From assembly GCA_036342255.1 (NCBI GenBank), contig JAZAUS010000006.1, positions 59,698 to 123,697 of the forward strand: DNA of 64,000 nt. Reading direction: 5' to 3'. The stretch is from RUG11198 sp036342255 (GTDB lineage: Bacteria; Bacillota_I; Bacilli_A; RF39; UBA660). Both the position numbers and the translations under genes were made by a program. Below the pieces are notes generated by a model. The model saw nothing but the letters and a program-made list of their open reading frames with translations, made no database searches and had not been told where the DNA came from. Below, in pieces: positions 52,066-60,804 of the stretch; position 1 is the first letter of the stretch; each line of letters starts with the position of its first letter.

Positions 52066-53655
52066 ATGAGTAATATTACATATAGAAAATCTATTAAGCA
52101 AGATATACCAGCCATTAATGATTTATTTATTGAAATGATTAAGATAGTTAATAAGAGAATGATAAGAGAAGGCATTGAACCATATCTTGATTATGAAAAA
52201 GGATATGAAGAAGGTTATTTAGATAGTTTTTATATAAATGATGATAAGGTAATATATGTAGCTTTAGATGATGATGAAGTAATTGGTTTTATATCAATTA
52301 TTAATAATAAGGAATTAGGATATATTTATATAGATGACTATTGTGTTAAAGATAATTATCGTGGACAAGGCATAGGTTCAAAGTTAATAAATATATCTTT
52401 TGATTTTGCTAAAGATAAAGGCTATGATCAAATATTTACTCATGTTGAAAAAGCCAATAAAGAATCAATTGATTTTTATTGGCATAAAGGATTTAAAATG
52501 GTTCAAGAACAAGATAATAGATTATTGATTAGGAAAGTTTCTAATCATTTATCTAAAGAAAAACAGAATCATTTATTTAGTTATAATAATAATATTATAA
52601 ATAAAATAATGGAAAAAATTAAATTTGAATATCCAGATTCTGTGGATATGATTGCAGTAGCCGGTTCGTTTTGTAGTCAATTATTTCATGAAAAATCAGA
52701 TCTTGATTTATTAATAATAGCTAATAATAATATTGATTCTTTATCTATATGTTTTATATTAGATGGAATAGGTCAAGATATACATTATAAATATTGGAAA
52801 GAATTAGAACATATGTCAGATTATAATAATATGTTTGTAACTAAATTAAAAGATTTAAATATTGTATATTATAGAAATAATGATGTATTAGAAAAATATA
52901 AACAATTACAAGATAAGTTAAATAAAAATATGGATAATGATATAAGAAATAATAAAACAATTAATAAATATTTAACATCTATTATAGAAAAGAAAAACAG
53001 TATTAAGGCAATTAATAATTTAAATGATTGTTATAAAATAGTTGGTTCTATTATGAATGATATTGAAAATATATTGTTTATTAATAATAAACAATACTTA
53101 TTTGGAGGAACTAAAAATATTTTAACTGAGATAACTTTTATGCCTAATAAACCTGAAGATTTTATTGAAGAATATAAAAAAATATTAGATTTGACTAATA
53201 TTAAAGATATAAAGAAATGGGTTAATAATATAGTTAAAATAGTATTAACATATTTTAATAAAGAAGATAATAATATAGATACTTATAATAATTCTGATAA
53301 TAATTTAAAAAAGATAGATATAACAAAAGAAGATTTAATTGGAACTTATGAAGAATTATATTCTAATTATTATAATAAGCTTTTATATGCTTCAAAAATA
53401 AATAATAAATATTTATCATTTAGAACAATGATTGATGCTCAAATATTTTTTGATGAATTTACAAGTAAGTTCAATATACCAGATTTTAATCTTATTGAAA
53501 AATATAATCCTAAAGATTTAAAATCAAATATTAATGAATATAAAAAGTTACTTAGCGAATGGAAAAAGTTATATGATAAGTTTCAAATAGATATTGAAGA
53601 ATATAAATCTATTGAAGATTTATATAGTGATAATATAGCTAGAAAACTATTATAA
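52066..53655 (+). CDS. GNAT-nucleotidyltransferase fusion
   Basis: A 529-residue fusion. Residues 1-160 form a GNAT domain (YIDDYCVKDNYRGQGIGSKL, then NKESIDFYWHKGFKMV). Residues 175-250 hold a nucleotidyltransferase core (IAVAGSFCSQLFHEKSDLDL followed by LII), and the rest is a helical region (NDCYKIVGSIMNDIENIL) typical of these transferases. Both activities modify small molecules such as aminoglycosides in other proteins, but no resistance is claimed. No frameshift separates the parts. Confidence 0.75.
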   Translation: MSNITYRKSIKQDIPAINDLFIEMIKIVNKRMIREGIEPYLDYEKGYEEGYLDSFYINDDKVIYVALDDDEVIGFISIINNKELGYIYIDDYCVKDNYRGQGIGSKLINISFDFAKDKGYDQIFTHVEKANKESIDFYWHKGFKMVQEQDNRLLIRKVSNHLSKEKQNHLFSYNNNIINKIMEKIKFEYPDSVDMIAVAGSFCSQLFHEKSDLDLLIIANNNIDSLSICFILDGIGQDIHYKYWKELEHMSDYNNMFVTKLKDLNIVYYRNNDVLEKYKQLQDKLNKNMDNDIRNNKTINKYLTSIIEKKNSIKAINNLNDCYKIVGSIMNDIENILFINNKQYLFGGTKNILTEITFMPNKPEDFIEEYKKILDLTNIKDIKKWVNNIVKIVLTYFNKEDNNIDTYNNSDNNLKKIDITKEDLIGTYEELYSNYYNKLLYASKINNKYLSFRTMIDAQIFFDEFTSKFNIPDFNLIEKYNPKDLKSNINEYKKLLSEWKKLYDKFQIDIEEYKSIEDLYSDNIARKLL

Positions 53656-53690
53656 AATAATAATATAAAAATATAATGGTGGTGAAATAT

Positions 53691-54263
53691 ATGATTAAAA
53701 ATATAATTTTTGATATAGGTGGAGTTATATTTGATGATGGTGTTCAAAATATAAGTAATATATTAAATGAAGATGCTACTATTCTTTATAAAAAAGTATA
53801 TAGTAATTTTAAAGATTGTCTTTTAGGTAATTTAGAAGTATCTGATTATATTAATACATTTAAAGATGATATAGATTATGATAAGATTAAATATATTTTA
53901 GATAAAGATAATTTAAATATTTCATATCCTCTTATAAAGAATAATTATGAATATATATGTACATTAAAAGATAAAGGTTATAATTTATATATATTGTCTA
54001 ATATTACTAGAGAATCATATGAATATATAAATAATGTAATAGATATAGATAAAACATTTAAAGGTGGTATTTTTTCATATAAAGAAAACATAATAAAACC
54101 AGATAAAAGAATATATGAATTAATTATAGATAGATATAATTTAAATAAAGATGAAACAATTTTTTTTGATGATCAACCAAAAAATATAGATACTGCCTGT
54201 GAATATGGAATTAAAGGTATTGTGTTTAAAACAATAGAAGATATAAAGAATAATATAAATTAG
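53691..54263 (+). CDS. HAD-superfamily hydrolase
   Basis: A 190-residue HAD class IA enzyme of the DxGGV branch: IIFDIGGVIFDDG, LYILSNITRESYE, IIKPDKRIYELI and IFFDDQPKNIDTACEYGI. ATG 53691 follows GGTGGTGAA. The cap is small (residues 20-85). The substrate is unknown. Confidence 0.85.
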   Translation: MIKNIIFDIGGVIFDDGVQNISNILNEDATILYKKVYSNFKDCLLGNLEVSDYINTFKDDIDYDKIKYILDKDNLNISYPLIKNNYEYICTLKDKGYNLYILSNITRESYEYINNVIDIDKTFKGGIFSYKENIIKPDKRIYELIIDRYNLNKDETIFFDDQPKNIDTACEYGIKGIVFKTIEDIKNNIN

Positions 54264-54699
54264 TAAAAATATAGAAGTATTAGAAAAAATATATCAGCAA
54301 GAAATAATGATGCAAAAGTGATGAAAAAGCTTTCTTTTTTGACATTTTTTAAGAAATATGGTAAAGTTATTGGCAGAAAGAGGGATAGATATGTTTATAA
54401 TTATGAATACTAGTTATAGCATTAAAAGAATAAGAATAAACAAAAATGAGTCAAGATTTTTGTGTTTTTAGTGTGATTAATTATAAATATATATGATTTA
54501 ATAATATTATTCCACTAAAAACTTTAGTGGATTTTTTATGCACTTTTTATCTTGATTCAAATAATTATGTAATTAAGATAGAAAGTGTTTTTATATGTTT
54601 AGAAAATATTGAAAGAAGAAATATAATATTAAGATAAATATTAGAAATATATATATACATATTTAAATATTTATTTTGAATAATAAGGAGAAGATAAAG
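54264..54699. other. Intergenic stretch with terminator and decayed sequence
   Basis: No gene can be supported in these 436 bases. The first 150 bases read as short open segments broken by stops and may be gene debris. A terminator hairpin lies at 54511-54537. The last 100 bases are very AT-rich and should hold the promoter of the next gene. Confidence 0.5.
54511..54537 (+). terminator. Rho-independent terminator
   Basis: TCCACTAAA and TTTAGTGGA form a 9-bp stem followed by T6. Confidence 0.85.
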
Positions 54700-55428
54700 A
54701 TGAAATATTTAAAATTAGAAGATTTTATAAAACAAATAGAAAAGCAATTTGATGTAGAACAGTTAAAACAACAATTTAAAAATGTATATTTTATAATTGG
54801 TACTGCTTATGCAGGTAAATCAACGATGATTAAAATGTTAACAGATGAATATGATGGAATAATGTGTGAAGAGAATTATGGACTTAAATATTTAGATGAA
54901 TATGGTGTAAATTCTATTGAACATCCATGTTTATGTTATACAAATAATCATAGTATGGTTGATTTTGTAAATAGAACACCAGATGAATATTATAATTGGT
55001 TAAGGGGTTCAGAAATGGAAATAACACCAATAGAAATAAATGAATTAATCAAATTAACTAATAGTAATCCCAATGAAAAAATATTTGTTGATACTAGTAT
55101 TCCATTGGAAATATTAAAGCTAATATCTGACTATAATAATTTAGTTGTTATGCTTAGTGATCCATCAATGTCAATAGATAGATTCTTTGATAGATCAGAC
55201 TATGAGAAACAAATAATATTTCATGCAATTAAACATTCTAAAGATTCTGATGCTACAATGATAAATTATAGAAAGTGTTTGGAAAAAGCTAATAGTCAAG
55301 AGAGATATAATTATTATTTAAATAGTGGTTTGTATTGTTTTAAAAGAGATGATTCATTAACATTAGATCAAACAATGAGTATTATATCAAAGCATTTTAA
55401 ACTAGATTATAAAGTAATAAAAAAATAA
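54700..55428 (+). CDS. P-loop protein, kinase-like
   Basis: A 242-residue protein. Walker A is IIGTAYAGKSTMIK at about residue 36. The later part has YYNWLRGSEMEITPIEINEL, KIFVDTSIPLEIL and VVMLSDPSMSIDRFFDRSDY, consistent with a P-loop kinase that senses or modifies a small molecule. The family is not identified. ATG 54700 follows AAGGAGAAG; the upstream TTG at 54676 is rejected. Confidence 0.65.
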   Translation: MKYLKLEDFIKQIEKQFDVEQLKQQFKNVYFIIGTAYAGKSTMIKMLTDEYDGIMCEENYGLKYLDEYGVNSIEHPCLCYTNNHSMVDFVNRTPDEYYNWLRGSEMEITPIEINELIKLTNSNPNEKIFVDTSIPLEILKLISDYNNLVVMLSDPSMSIDRFFDRSDYEKQIIFHAIKHSKDSDATMINYRKCLEKANSQERYNYYLNSGLYCFKRDDSLTLDQTMSIISKHFKLDYKVIKK

Positions 55429-55475
55429 TATTATTTATGTTAGTTATAATACTAAACTTATTATGTAAAAAAATT

Positions 55476-55504
55476 AGGTAGATTTGTACAAAATCTACCT
55501 TTTC
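55476..55504 (+). terminator. Rho-independent terminator
   Basis: AGGTAGATTT and AAATCTACCT form a perfect 10-bp stem with a five-base loop and T4. Confidence 0.85.
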
Positions 55505-55572
55505 TATGCTATAATTTTAATGACTTTAATTAAAAAAGTTAAACTAGTTAATTAATTAAAGAGGTGTAATAT

Positions 55573-56133
55573 ATGTCTTTGAAAGAGGAAATAGAAAAGT
55601 ATATTCCTTATGATGAACAAGAGGAAAGAGATAAAGAACAGATGTTAAAATTTATTAATGATTATGATGATGTATTAACAAGAAATAATATTTTTGGTCA
55701 TTTTTCAGCATCTGCATTTGTAGTTAATAAAGAAAGAACAAAGATGGTTGTTGTTTATCACATTATTAATGATAGTTGGATTTATCCTGGAGGACATGCA
55801 GATGGTGAAAAAGATTTATTATCAGTAGCAGTTCGTGAAGTAGAAGAAGAAACAGGATTAAAAGTAAAAGTATTAGATAATAATATATATTCTATTCAAT
55901 CTGCTCCTGTAAAAGGACATATTAAACATGGTAAATATGTGTCAGCTCATTTACATCTAGATGTATTATATATAATGGAAGCTGATGATACAATCCCATT
56001 AGTATATAGAGAAGATGAATCTAAGGGAGTTAAATGGATTCCTTTTGAAGAAGCTGATAATGAAACAATATGTGATTATATAAGACCAATACACAAGAAG
56101 TTAATTAGAAAATTAAAAGATAAAGAGATATAA
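55573..56133 (+). CDS. Nudix hydrolase
   Basis: A 186-residue Nudix enzyme. The box is present as PGGHADGEKDLLSVAVREVE followed by EETGL. The Glu that sits eight before RE is Lys here, with Glu one position earlier, a small shift from consensus. A helical N-terminus and C-terminal tail flank the core. The substrate is unknown. Confidence 0.8.
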   Translation: MSLKEEIEKYIPYDEQEERDKEQMLKFINDYDDVLTRNNIFGHFSASAFVVNKERTKMVVVYHIINDSWIYPGGHADGEKDLLSVAVREVEEETGLKVKVLDNNIYSIQSAPVKGHIKHGKYVSAHLHLDVLYIMEADDTIPLVYREDESKGVKWIPFEEADNETICDYIRPIHKKLIRKLKDKEI

Positions 56134-56206
56134 TTTAAAAAATTAAGTTTCTAATTATATTGAATTTATATGTGTTTAAGAATATAAAGGAGGGAGGAAG
56201 AAAATT

Positions 56207-56482
56207 ATGGATAAAAAGAATGATTTATTAATTTATGAAGATAAAAATGGCATAACTAAGGTAAAAGTTAAATTTATTGATGAAGATATATGGCTTACAC
56301 AAAATCAATTAGCGGAAATATATAAGACAACACAAGAAAATATTTCTATGCATATATCTAATATTTATAAAGATAATGAATTGCCCATTTCAACTAATAA
56401 GAAAATCTTATTAGTTCAAAAAGAAGGAAATAGAAATGTTAAAAGAAACATAGATCATTACAATTTAGATATGATAATATAA
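56207..56482 (+). pseudogene. RhuM-family protein, N-terminal fragment
   Basis: A 91-residue remnant of RhuM-family proteins: IYEDKNGITKVKVKFIDEDI, WLTQNQLAEIYKTTQENISM and VQKEGNRNVKRNIDHYNLDM match the conserved N-terminus. Intact members continue for about 200 more residues. It stops abruptly at MII and runs straight into an unrelated fragment. It has an intact GGAGGGAGG site, so a short protein may still be made. Confidence 0.75.
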
Positions 56483-56682
56483 TTACTAAATCAAATGATA
56501 AATATATGTATTTAAATGATTGTGATTATTTTATTGATGATGCAATTCATAATTGTGAAGATGCTTTGGAAAAAACAAATACAAAAGTAATAATGATGGA
56601 AACAAATAAAACAAAAGACTATAATAATGATAAGATATTAAAAGCAAGTAATTGGCAAGAAATATATGATTATATAATATAA
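56476..56682 (+). pseudogene. 5'-nucleotidase-like HAD protein, C-terminal fragment
   Basis: Reading from 56476: YLNDCDYFIDDAIHNCEDAL, then TKVIMMETNKTKDYN and ASNWQEIYDYII, ending in TAA. This pattern (IDD, nc-a, m-t, W-EIY) is that of the C-terminal end of deoxyribonucleotidase-type HAD proteins. The upstream catalytic part is missing, and no start or ribosome binding site is present. The junction with the RhuM fragment marks a deletion or recombination. Confidence 0.6.
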
Positions 56683-56742
56683 TTAGATAAGTAAGTATAT
56701 AGTTATTATAAGGTAATAATCAATATAAAAAGAGGTGTAAAT

Positions 56743-57285
56743 ATGGATAATACAAAGACTTTAGAAACAGAAAGATTAATACTTAGAAAATTTACTATTG
56801 AAGATGCTGAAGGAATGTTTAATAATTGGGCAACTGACGCAAATACAAATAAATTTTTATCATGGCCACTTCATAATAGTGTAGATGAAACAAAAGCAGT
56901 TATCAGTGAATGGATATCAAATTATGAAAGTGGTTCATATAACTGGATTGTTGAAACAAAAGATACACATGAAGTAATAGGTAGTATTTGTGAAGAAGGT
57001 AAAAGTATTAAACATAAAACTATTTCTTTAGGATATTGTTATGGTTCTAAATATTGGAATAAAGGTTATGCATCAGAAGTATTAAAAAGAGTAATTGAAT
57101 ATTTATTGACTGAACAAGATTTTTATTTAGTTGAAGCCAATCATAGATCTTCAAATCCAGCTAGTGGTAGAGTTATGCAAAAAGCTGGTATGAAGTATGA
57201 TGGAACATTAAGAGAAAGAAAAGTAAATCCTGATGGTACACGAGCTGATATGATTTGTTATTCTATTACTAAAACCGAATTATAA
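56743..57285 (+). CDS. GNAT acetyltransferase, RimJ/RimL type
   Basis: A 180-residue GNAT: LETERLILRKFTIEDAEGMF, ISLGYCYGSKYWNKGYASEV and HRSSNPASGRVMQKAGMKYD followed by GTLRE are typical of the RimJ/RimL group. It acetylates a protein N-terminus or small molecule. It starts after AGAGGTG. Confidence 0.85.
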   Translation: MDNTKTLETERLILRKFTIEDAEGMFNNWATDANTNKFLSWPLHNSVDETKAVISEWISNYESGSYNWIVETKDTHEVIGSICEEGKSIKHKTISLGYCYGSKYWNKGYASEVLKRVIEYLLTEQDFYLVEANHRSSNPASGRVMQKAGMKYDGTLRERKVNPDGTRADMICYSITKTEL

Positions 57286-57372
57286 ATAAAAGCGTTGATC
57301 CAAATGAATACATAAAATAACATCAATGGGTTGTTTAAAACACAGTAACTTGTAACCAAAAGAGGTGATAGC

Positions 57373-57957
57373 ATGTCAAAGATATCTAATGTTATATTAA
57401 TGCTTCAATACTTAGAGAATGGTAGAAAATATAATATAAAAGAGTTATCAGAGAAACTAGAAGTTTCTGAAAGAATGATAAGAGTATATAAAGAGGAATT
57501 GGAAAAAGCAGGAATATATATAGATACAATCATGGGACCTTATGGTGGTTATGTTTTAAATCAAAGTATAAGAATTCCACCTCGTAAATTTACTAAGGAT
57601 GATTATGAATTTTTACATAGTTTAGAAGTTAAAGAAGAAGATAAAGAAAAATTAAAAATACTAGCTGATAAAGTTTATTCTGTATATTTTGATTCTAAAA
57701 ATGAAAATATAGAATTAAAAGATGATACAAAAAATTATTATAATGTTTTAACTAGAGCTATTAAAGAAAAAAGGAAAGTGTTAATTAATTATTATTCTTA
57801 TACACATGGTAATCAAGATAGAATTATTCATCCTCTTGATATGTTTTTATATAATAGTGGTTGGGGTTGTGCTGCTTATTGTGAAAAAAAGAAAGATTTA
57901 AGACATTTTGAATTAAAAAGAATTAATAAAATAGAATTATTAGATGAAAAATTTTGA
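57373..57957 (+). CDS. HTH-WYL domain regulator
   Basis: A 194-residue regulator: N-terminal helix-turn-helix (GRKYNIKELSEKLEVSERMI) with the DeoR-like wing (GPYGGYVL), and a WYL domain (RKVLINYYSYTHGNQ, then HPLDMFLYNSGWGCAAYCE). WYL domains bind ligands such as nucleic acids and often control defence loci. It ends in TGA. The next gene, a SIS-domain protein, may be its target. Confidence 0.8.
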   Translation: MSKISNVILMLQYLENGRKYNIKELSEKLEVSERMIRVYKEELEKAGIYIDTIMGPYGGYVLNQSIRIPPRKFTKDDYEFLHSLEVKEEDKEKLKILADKVYSVYFDSKNENIELKDDTKNYYNVLTRAIKEKRKVLINYYSYTHGNQDRIIHPLDMFLYNSGWGCAAYCEKKKDLRHFELKRINKIELLDEKF

Positions 57958-57972
57958 GTAGACGAAATATTT

Positions 57973-58010
57973 CCTCCTTAAGTGTTATAAAAGACTTAAG
58001 GAGGATTTTT
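57973..58010 (+). terminator. Hairpin that also contains the next ribosome binding site
   Basis: CCTCCTTAAGT (57973-57983) and ACTTAAGGAGG (57994-58004) form an 11-bp perfect stem followed by a T run. The 3' arm is the GGAGG site of the SIS-domain gene starting at 58012. Confidence 0.75.
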
Positions 58011-58011
58011 T

Positions 58012-58926
58012 ATGGAAAAGAATATGAAAGAAAATTTTGAAAAATTGGAAAGGAGAGTATTTGATAGTTTATATAATACAGATTTAGAAAAAATTAATTA
58101 TGAATTATCTAGAATTGAAGGACCAACTTTAATATCAGGAGTTGGTGGATCTAGTGTAGTTTCTGAATATGCTTCTAAAGTATTAAATATTAAAAATCAT
58201 ATTATTACTAGAAATACAGAACCAAGAGATTTTAAATATATTGATACAAATCTATATAAAAATGTATTAGCGTGTAGTTATTCAGGAAATAATTATGGTG
58301 TAGAATTAGCATTTTTAAATAATTTAAAACATTATTTACTAGCTAGTAAAGTTAACAATACTGGGGATATTACTAATTTAACTTATACATGTTTAGATCA
58401 AGAAAAGAGTTTTATATCTTTAGCAGCAACATTAATACCATGTAGTATTTTACTTAATTATTATTTAGGTAACGATAAAGAAAGAATAATTGATAATTTA
58501 GATAGTTATAATTATAATTTTGATATTAATTGTGATGCTTATGAAATATTTAGTGGTATTGAAACATCAACTGCTAGTAAATATTTAGAATCAACCATGA
58601 TAGAATCAGGAATAGGAATTCCTATAGTACATGATAAATATTCTTATTGTCATGGTAGAAGTACTATATCAACTGTAAAGAATAATATAGCTATTTATCT
58701 TAATGGAAATACTGAATTAGATAAGTTATTATTAGGTGAATTATATAAGTATTATAAAGATGTTATAGTATTATATTTTAATAATAATCTATTTGATGAA
58801 TATTTATTATTGGTTAAGTGTATGTACTTAACCAAATATATTGCAGAAGAAAAAGAAAAAGATTTATCAGGTGTTGATTATAATCCTATCGTTAAAAAAA
58901 TATATAAATATAATGGAGGATTATAA
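58012..58926 (+). CDS. SIS-domain protein
   Basis: A 304-residue protein with a SIS fold: LISGVGGSSVVSEYASKVLN (about 40-60), VLACSYSGNNYGVELAF, and a second, weaker half after residue 170. SIS proteins bind or isomerise phosphosugars. No catalytic partner is adjacent. The start has GGAGG at seven bases, but that site is in a hairpin arm. Confidence 0.7.
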   Translation: MEKNMKENFEKLERRVFDSLYNTDLEKINYELSRIEGPTLISGVGGSSVVSEYASKVLNIKNHIITRNTEPRDFKYIDTNLYKNVLACSYSGNNYGVELAFLNNLKHYLLASKVNNTGDITNLTYTCLDQEKSFISLAATLIPCSILLNYYLGNDKERIIDNLDSYNYNFDINCDAYEIFSGIETSTASKYLESTMIESGIGIPIVHDKYSYCHGRSTISTVKNNIAIYLNGNTELDKLLLGELYKYYKDVIVLYFNNNLFDEYLLLVKCMYLTKYIAEEKEKDLSGVDYNPIVKKIYKYNGGL

Positions 58927-58973
58927 AAACTATATATTCTAGAAAGTTTATAATAACTATGAAAATGAATTAA

Positions 58974-59006
58974 AAATAGACGGAATTATACTATATTTCG
59001 TCTTTT
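58974..59006 (+). terminator. Rho-independent terminator
   Basis: AGACGGA pairs with TTTCGTCT (one G-T), followed by T. Located 48 bases after the SIS gene. Confidence 0.65.
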
Positions 59007-59046
59007 ATATGCTATAATTATTTTAGATTTAGAGGAGTTGATCCAA

Positions 59047-59382
59047 ATGACAATACATTTAGATGAAGATATTTTTGAATATGTAAAACATGGTACAAAA
59101 AATGTTGAAGTAAGAGTTAATGATGAAAAAAGAAGAAGATTAAAAGTTGGAGATAAGATTACTTTTTTAATGAGACCAAATGATGTAGAAAGCTTAGATG
59201 CGGTTATTGAAGATTTAATTTATTATAAAACTTTTGAAGACTTAGTTAAAGATTATACTGAAGAGGAATTATATTCAAGTGAATATACTAAAGAAGAATT
59301 TTTAACTTTGTTAAAGAGATTTTATACTGATGAAGAAATTGAGAAATATGGTACAGTGGCAATAAAATTTAGAATAATATAG
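59047..59382 (+). CDS. ASCH-domain protein
   Basis: A 111-residue ASCH protein: FEYVKHGTKNVEVRVNDEKR, RRLKVGDKITFL, then YGTVAIKFRII. Paralogous in layout to the one at 32727. ATG 59047 follows GAGGAG at nine bases. Its own TATAAT is at 59013-59018. Confidence 0.75.
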   Translation: MTIHLDEDIFEYVKHGTKNVEVRVNDEKRRRLKVGDKITFLMRPNDVESLDAVIEDLIYYKTFEDLVKDYTEEELYSSEYTKEEFLTLLKRFYTDEEIEKYGTVAIKFRII

Positions 59383-59433
59383 TATTTGATATTACATATT
59401 GATGGTTAAATTTTTAAAAAGAGGTGGAATAAT

Positions 59434-59826
59434 ATGATTGATAAAGTTGGTGGAGTTATATTAAAAGATAAAAAAATATTAGTTCAAAGAAAGAAAAATA
59501 ATCGTCAAGAATGTATTATTCCTGGTGGAAAAAGGGAACCTGGAGAAAGTGATATTGAAACTTTAAAAAGAGAATTATTTGAAGAATTAACAGTAGAATT
59601 GCTAGATGCAGAATTTTTAGGTGGATATGATGATATTGCTGTTTTTTCAAACCAACCAATTCATGTTCAAACTTATATTGTCCAAGTAAAAGGAAAAATA
59701 AAATGTAATAATGAAATTAAAGAAGCAATTTGGATAGATAAAGATTATAAAAAAGAGGGAATAAAAGTTGGAAGTATATTGGGAGAACATGTTATACCAC
59801 AATTGATAGAAAGGGGATTAATGTAA
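59434..59826 (+). CDS. Nudix hydrolase, small
   Basis: A 130-residue Nudix enzyme of MutT size: GGVILKDKKILVQRKKNN, then the box GGKREPGESDIETLKRELFE followed by ELTV. The Gly of the box end is replaced by Thr (ELTV for ExGU). It starts after AGAGGTGG. The substrate is unknown. Confidence 0.8.
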   Translation: MIDKVGGVILKDKKILVQRKKNNRQECIIPGGKREPGESDIETLKRELFEELTVELLDAEFLGGYDDIAVFSNQPIHVQTYIVQVKGKIKCNNEIKEAIWIDKDYKKEGIKVGSILGEHVIPQLIERGLM

Positions 59827-59899
59827 ATATAATAAAAAACATTATAAGAATAGCATAGTAATTGATACTTGGTATTGAAAGTTAAACAAGGTGATTAGT

Positions 59900-60688
59900 A
59901 TGAGACATTTAAATGATTTAAATTTAAAAGAGAAAAAGTATATAATATTTGATATGGATGGTACTTTAATTGATTCTATTGGTGTATGGAATAGGACAGA
60001 TCAAAAATTAATTGAAGAATATGCAAGTATGACAATAGATTTAAATGAAATACAAATAAATAGAGATAATTTTCTTCATAATAATCAAGATAGTGATATT
60101 TATTTAGCTTATTGTGATTATTTAATAAAAAAATATAAATTTAATATAAATAATCCAAATGAATTAGTAAAAAGAAGATGGGATACTTCAGGAGAGATAT
60201 TAGAAAGTGAAATGGATTTTAAACCTAATGCTGTAAAGTTAATTTTAAGATTAAAAGAATTAGGATTTATATTAGTTTTAGCTACAATGACAACACAAGT
60301 TCAATTAGATATATATTCAAAAAGGAATAAAAAAATGCTAGAACAAATGAATATCGTTGAAGTGTTTGATTTAATAACACGTAAAGAAGATGTAAAGAAT
60401 AAAAAACCAGATCCTGAAATATATAATAAAATAATGAAGTTTTATAATGCTGATCCAAGTGAATGTTTAATTTTTGAGGATTCATATACTGGAGTTTTGG
60501 CAGGTAAGAATGCAGGAATAGAAGTTGTAAATATATATGATAATTATGCAGATTTAGATAGAGAGAAAATTAAAGCTTTAACAGATTATAGTATTAATGA
60601 TTATGACGAATTTCTAAATTATATAAATATATTCTATAAAGATAAATTATTAAGTAAAAGTAGTCGATTCAAAGGAATGAAAAGATAA
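59900..60688 (+). CDS. HAD phosphatase, beta-phosphoglucomutase-like
   Basis: A 262-residue HAD with full motif I FDMDGTLIDS, a helical cap (residues 30-95), motif II LATMTT, Lys in KNKKPDPEIYNKIM and motif IV ECLIFEDSYTGVLAGKNAGI. This is the beta-phosphoglucomutase/phosphatase branch. ATG 59900 follows AAGGTGAT; GTG 59891 lies in that site. Confidence 0.85.
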   Translation: MRHLNDLNLKEKKYIIFDMDGTLIDSIGVWNRTDQKLIEEYASMTIDLNEIQINRDNFLHNNQDSDIYLAYCDYLIKKYKFNINNPNELVKRRWDTSGEILESEMDFKPNAVKLILRLKELGFILVLATMTTQVQLDIYSKRNKKMLEQMNIVEVFDLITRKEDVKNKKPDPEIYNKIMKFYNADPSECLIFEDSYTGVLAGKNAGIEVVNIYDNYADLDREKIKALTDYSINDYDEFLNYINIFYKDKLLSKSSRFKGMKR

Positions 60689-60804
60689 CTAATATAAATG
60701 GTATATATATAATTAAATTATTATAAATAGATAAAAATATTAATATACTATAGAAATAAAGATGTGTGATAGAAAGTCTAACTTTTAAAAAAGAGGTGAA
60801 TTAT

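Noticed and set aside
54264..54510. A gene between the HAD gene and the P-loop gene.
   Set aside because: Only short broken frames without ribosome binding sites are present.
57294..57307. GTTGATCCAAATGA repeated at 59037, possibly a second ASCH gene start.
   Set aside because: At 57294 the frame stops soon after, and 14 bases in AT-rich sequence are weak evidence for a remnant.
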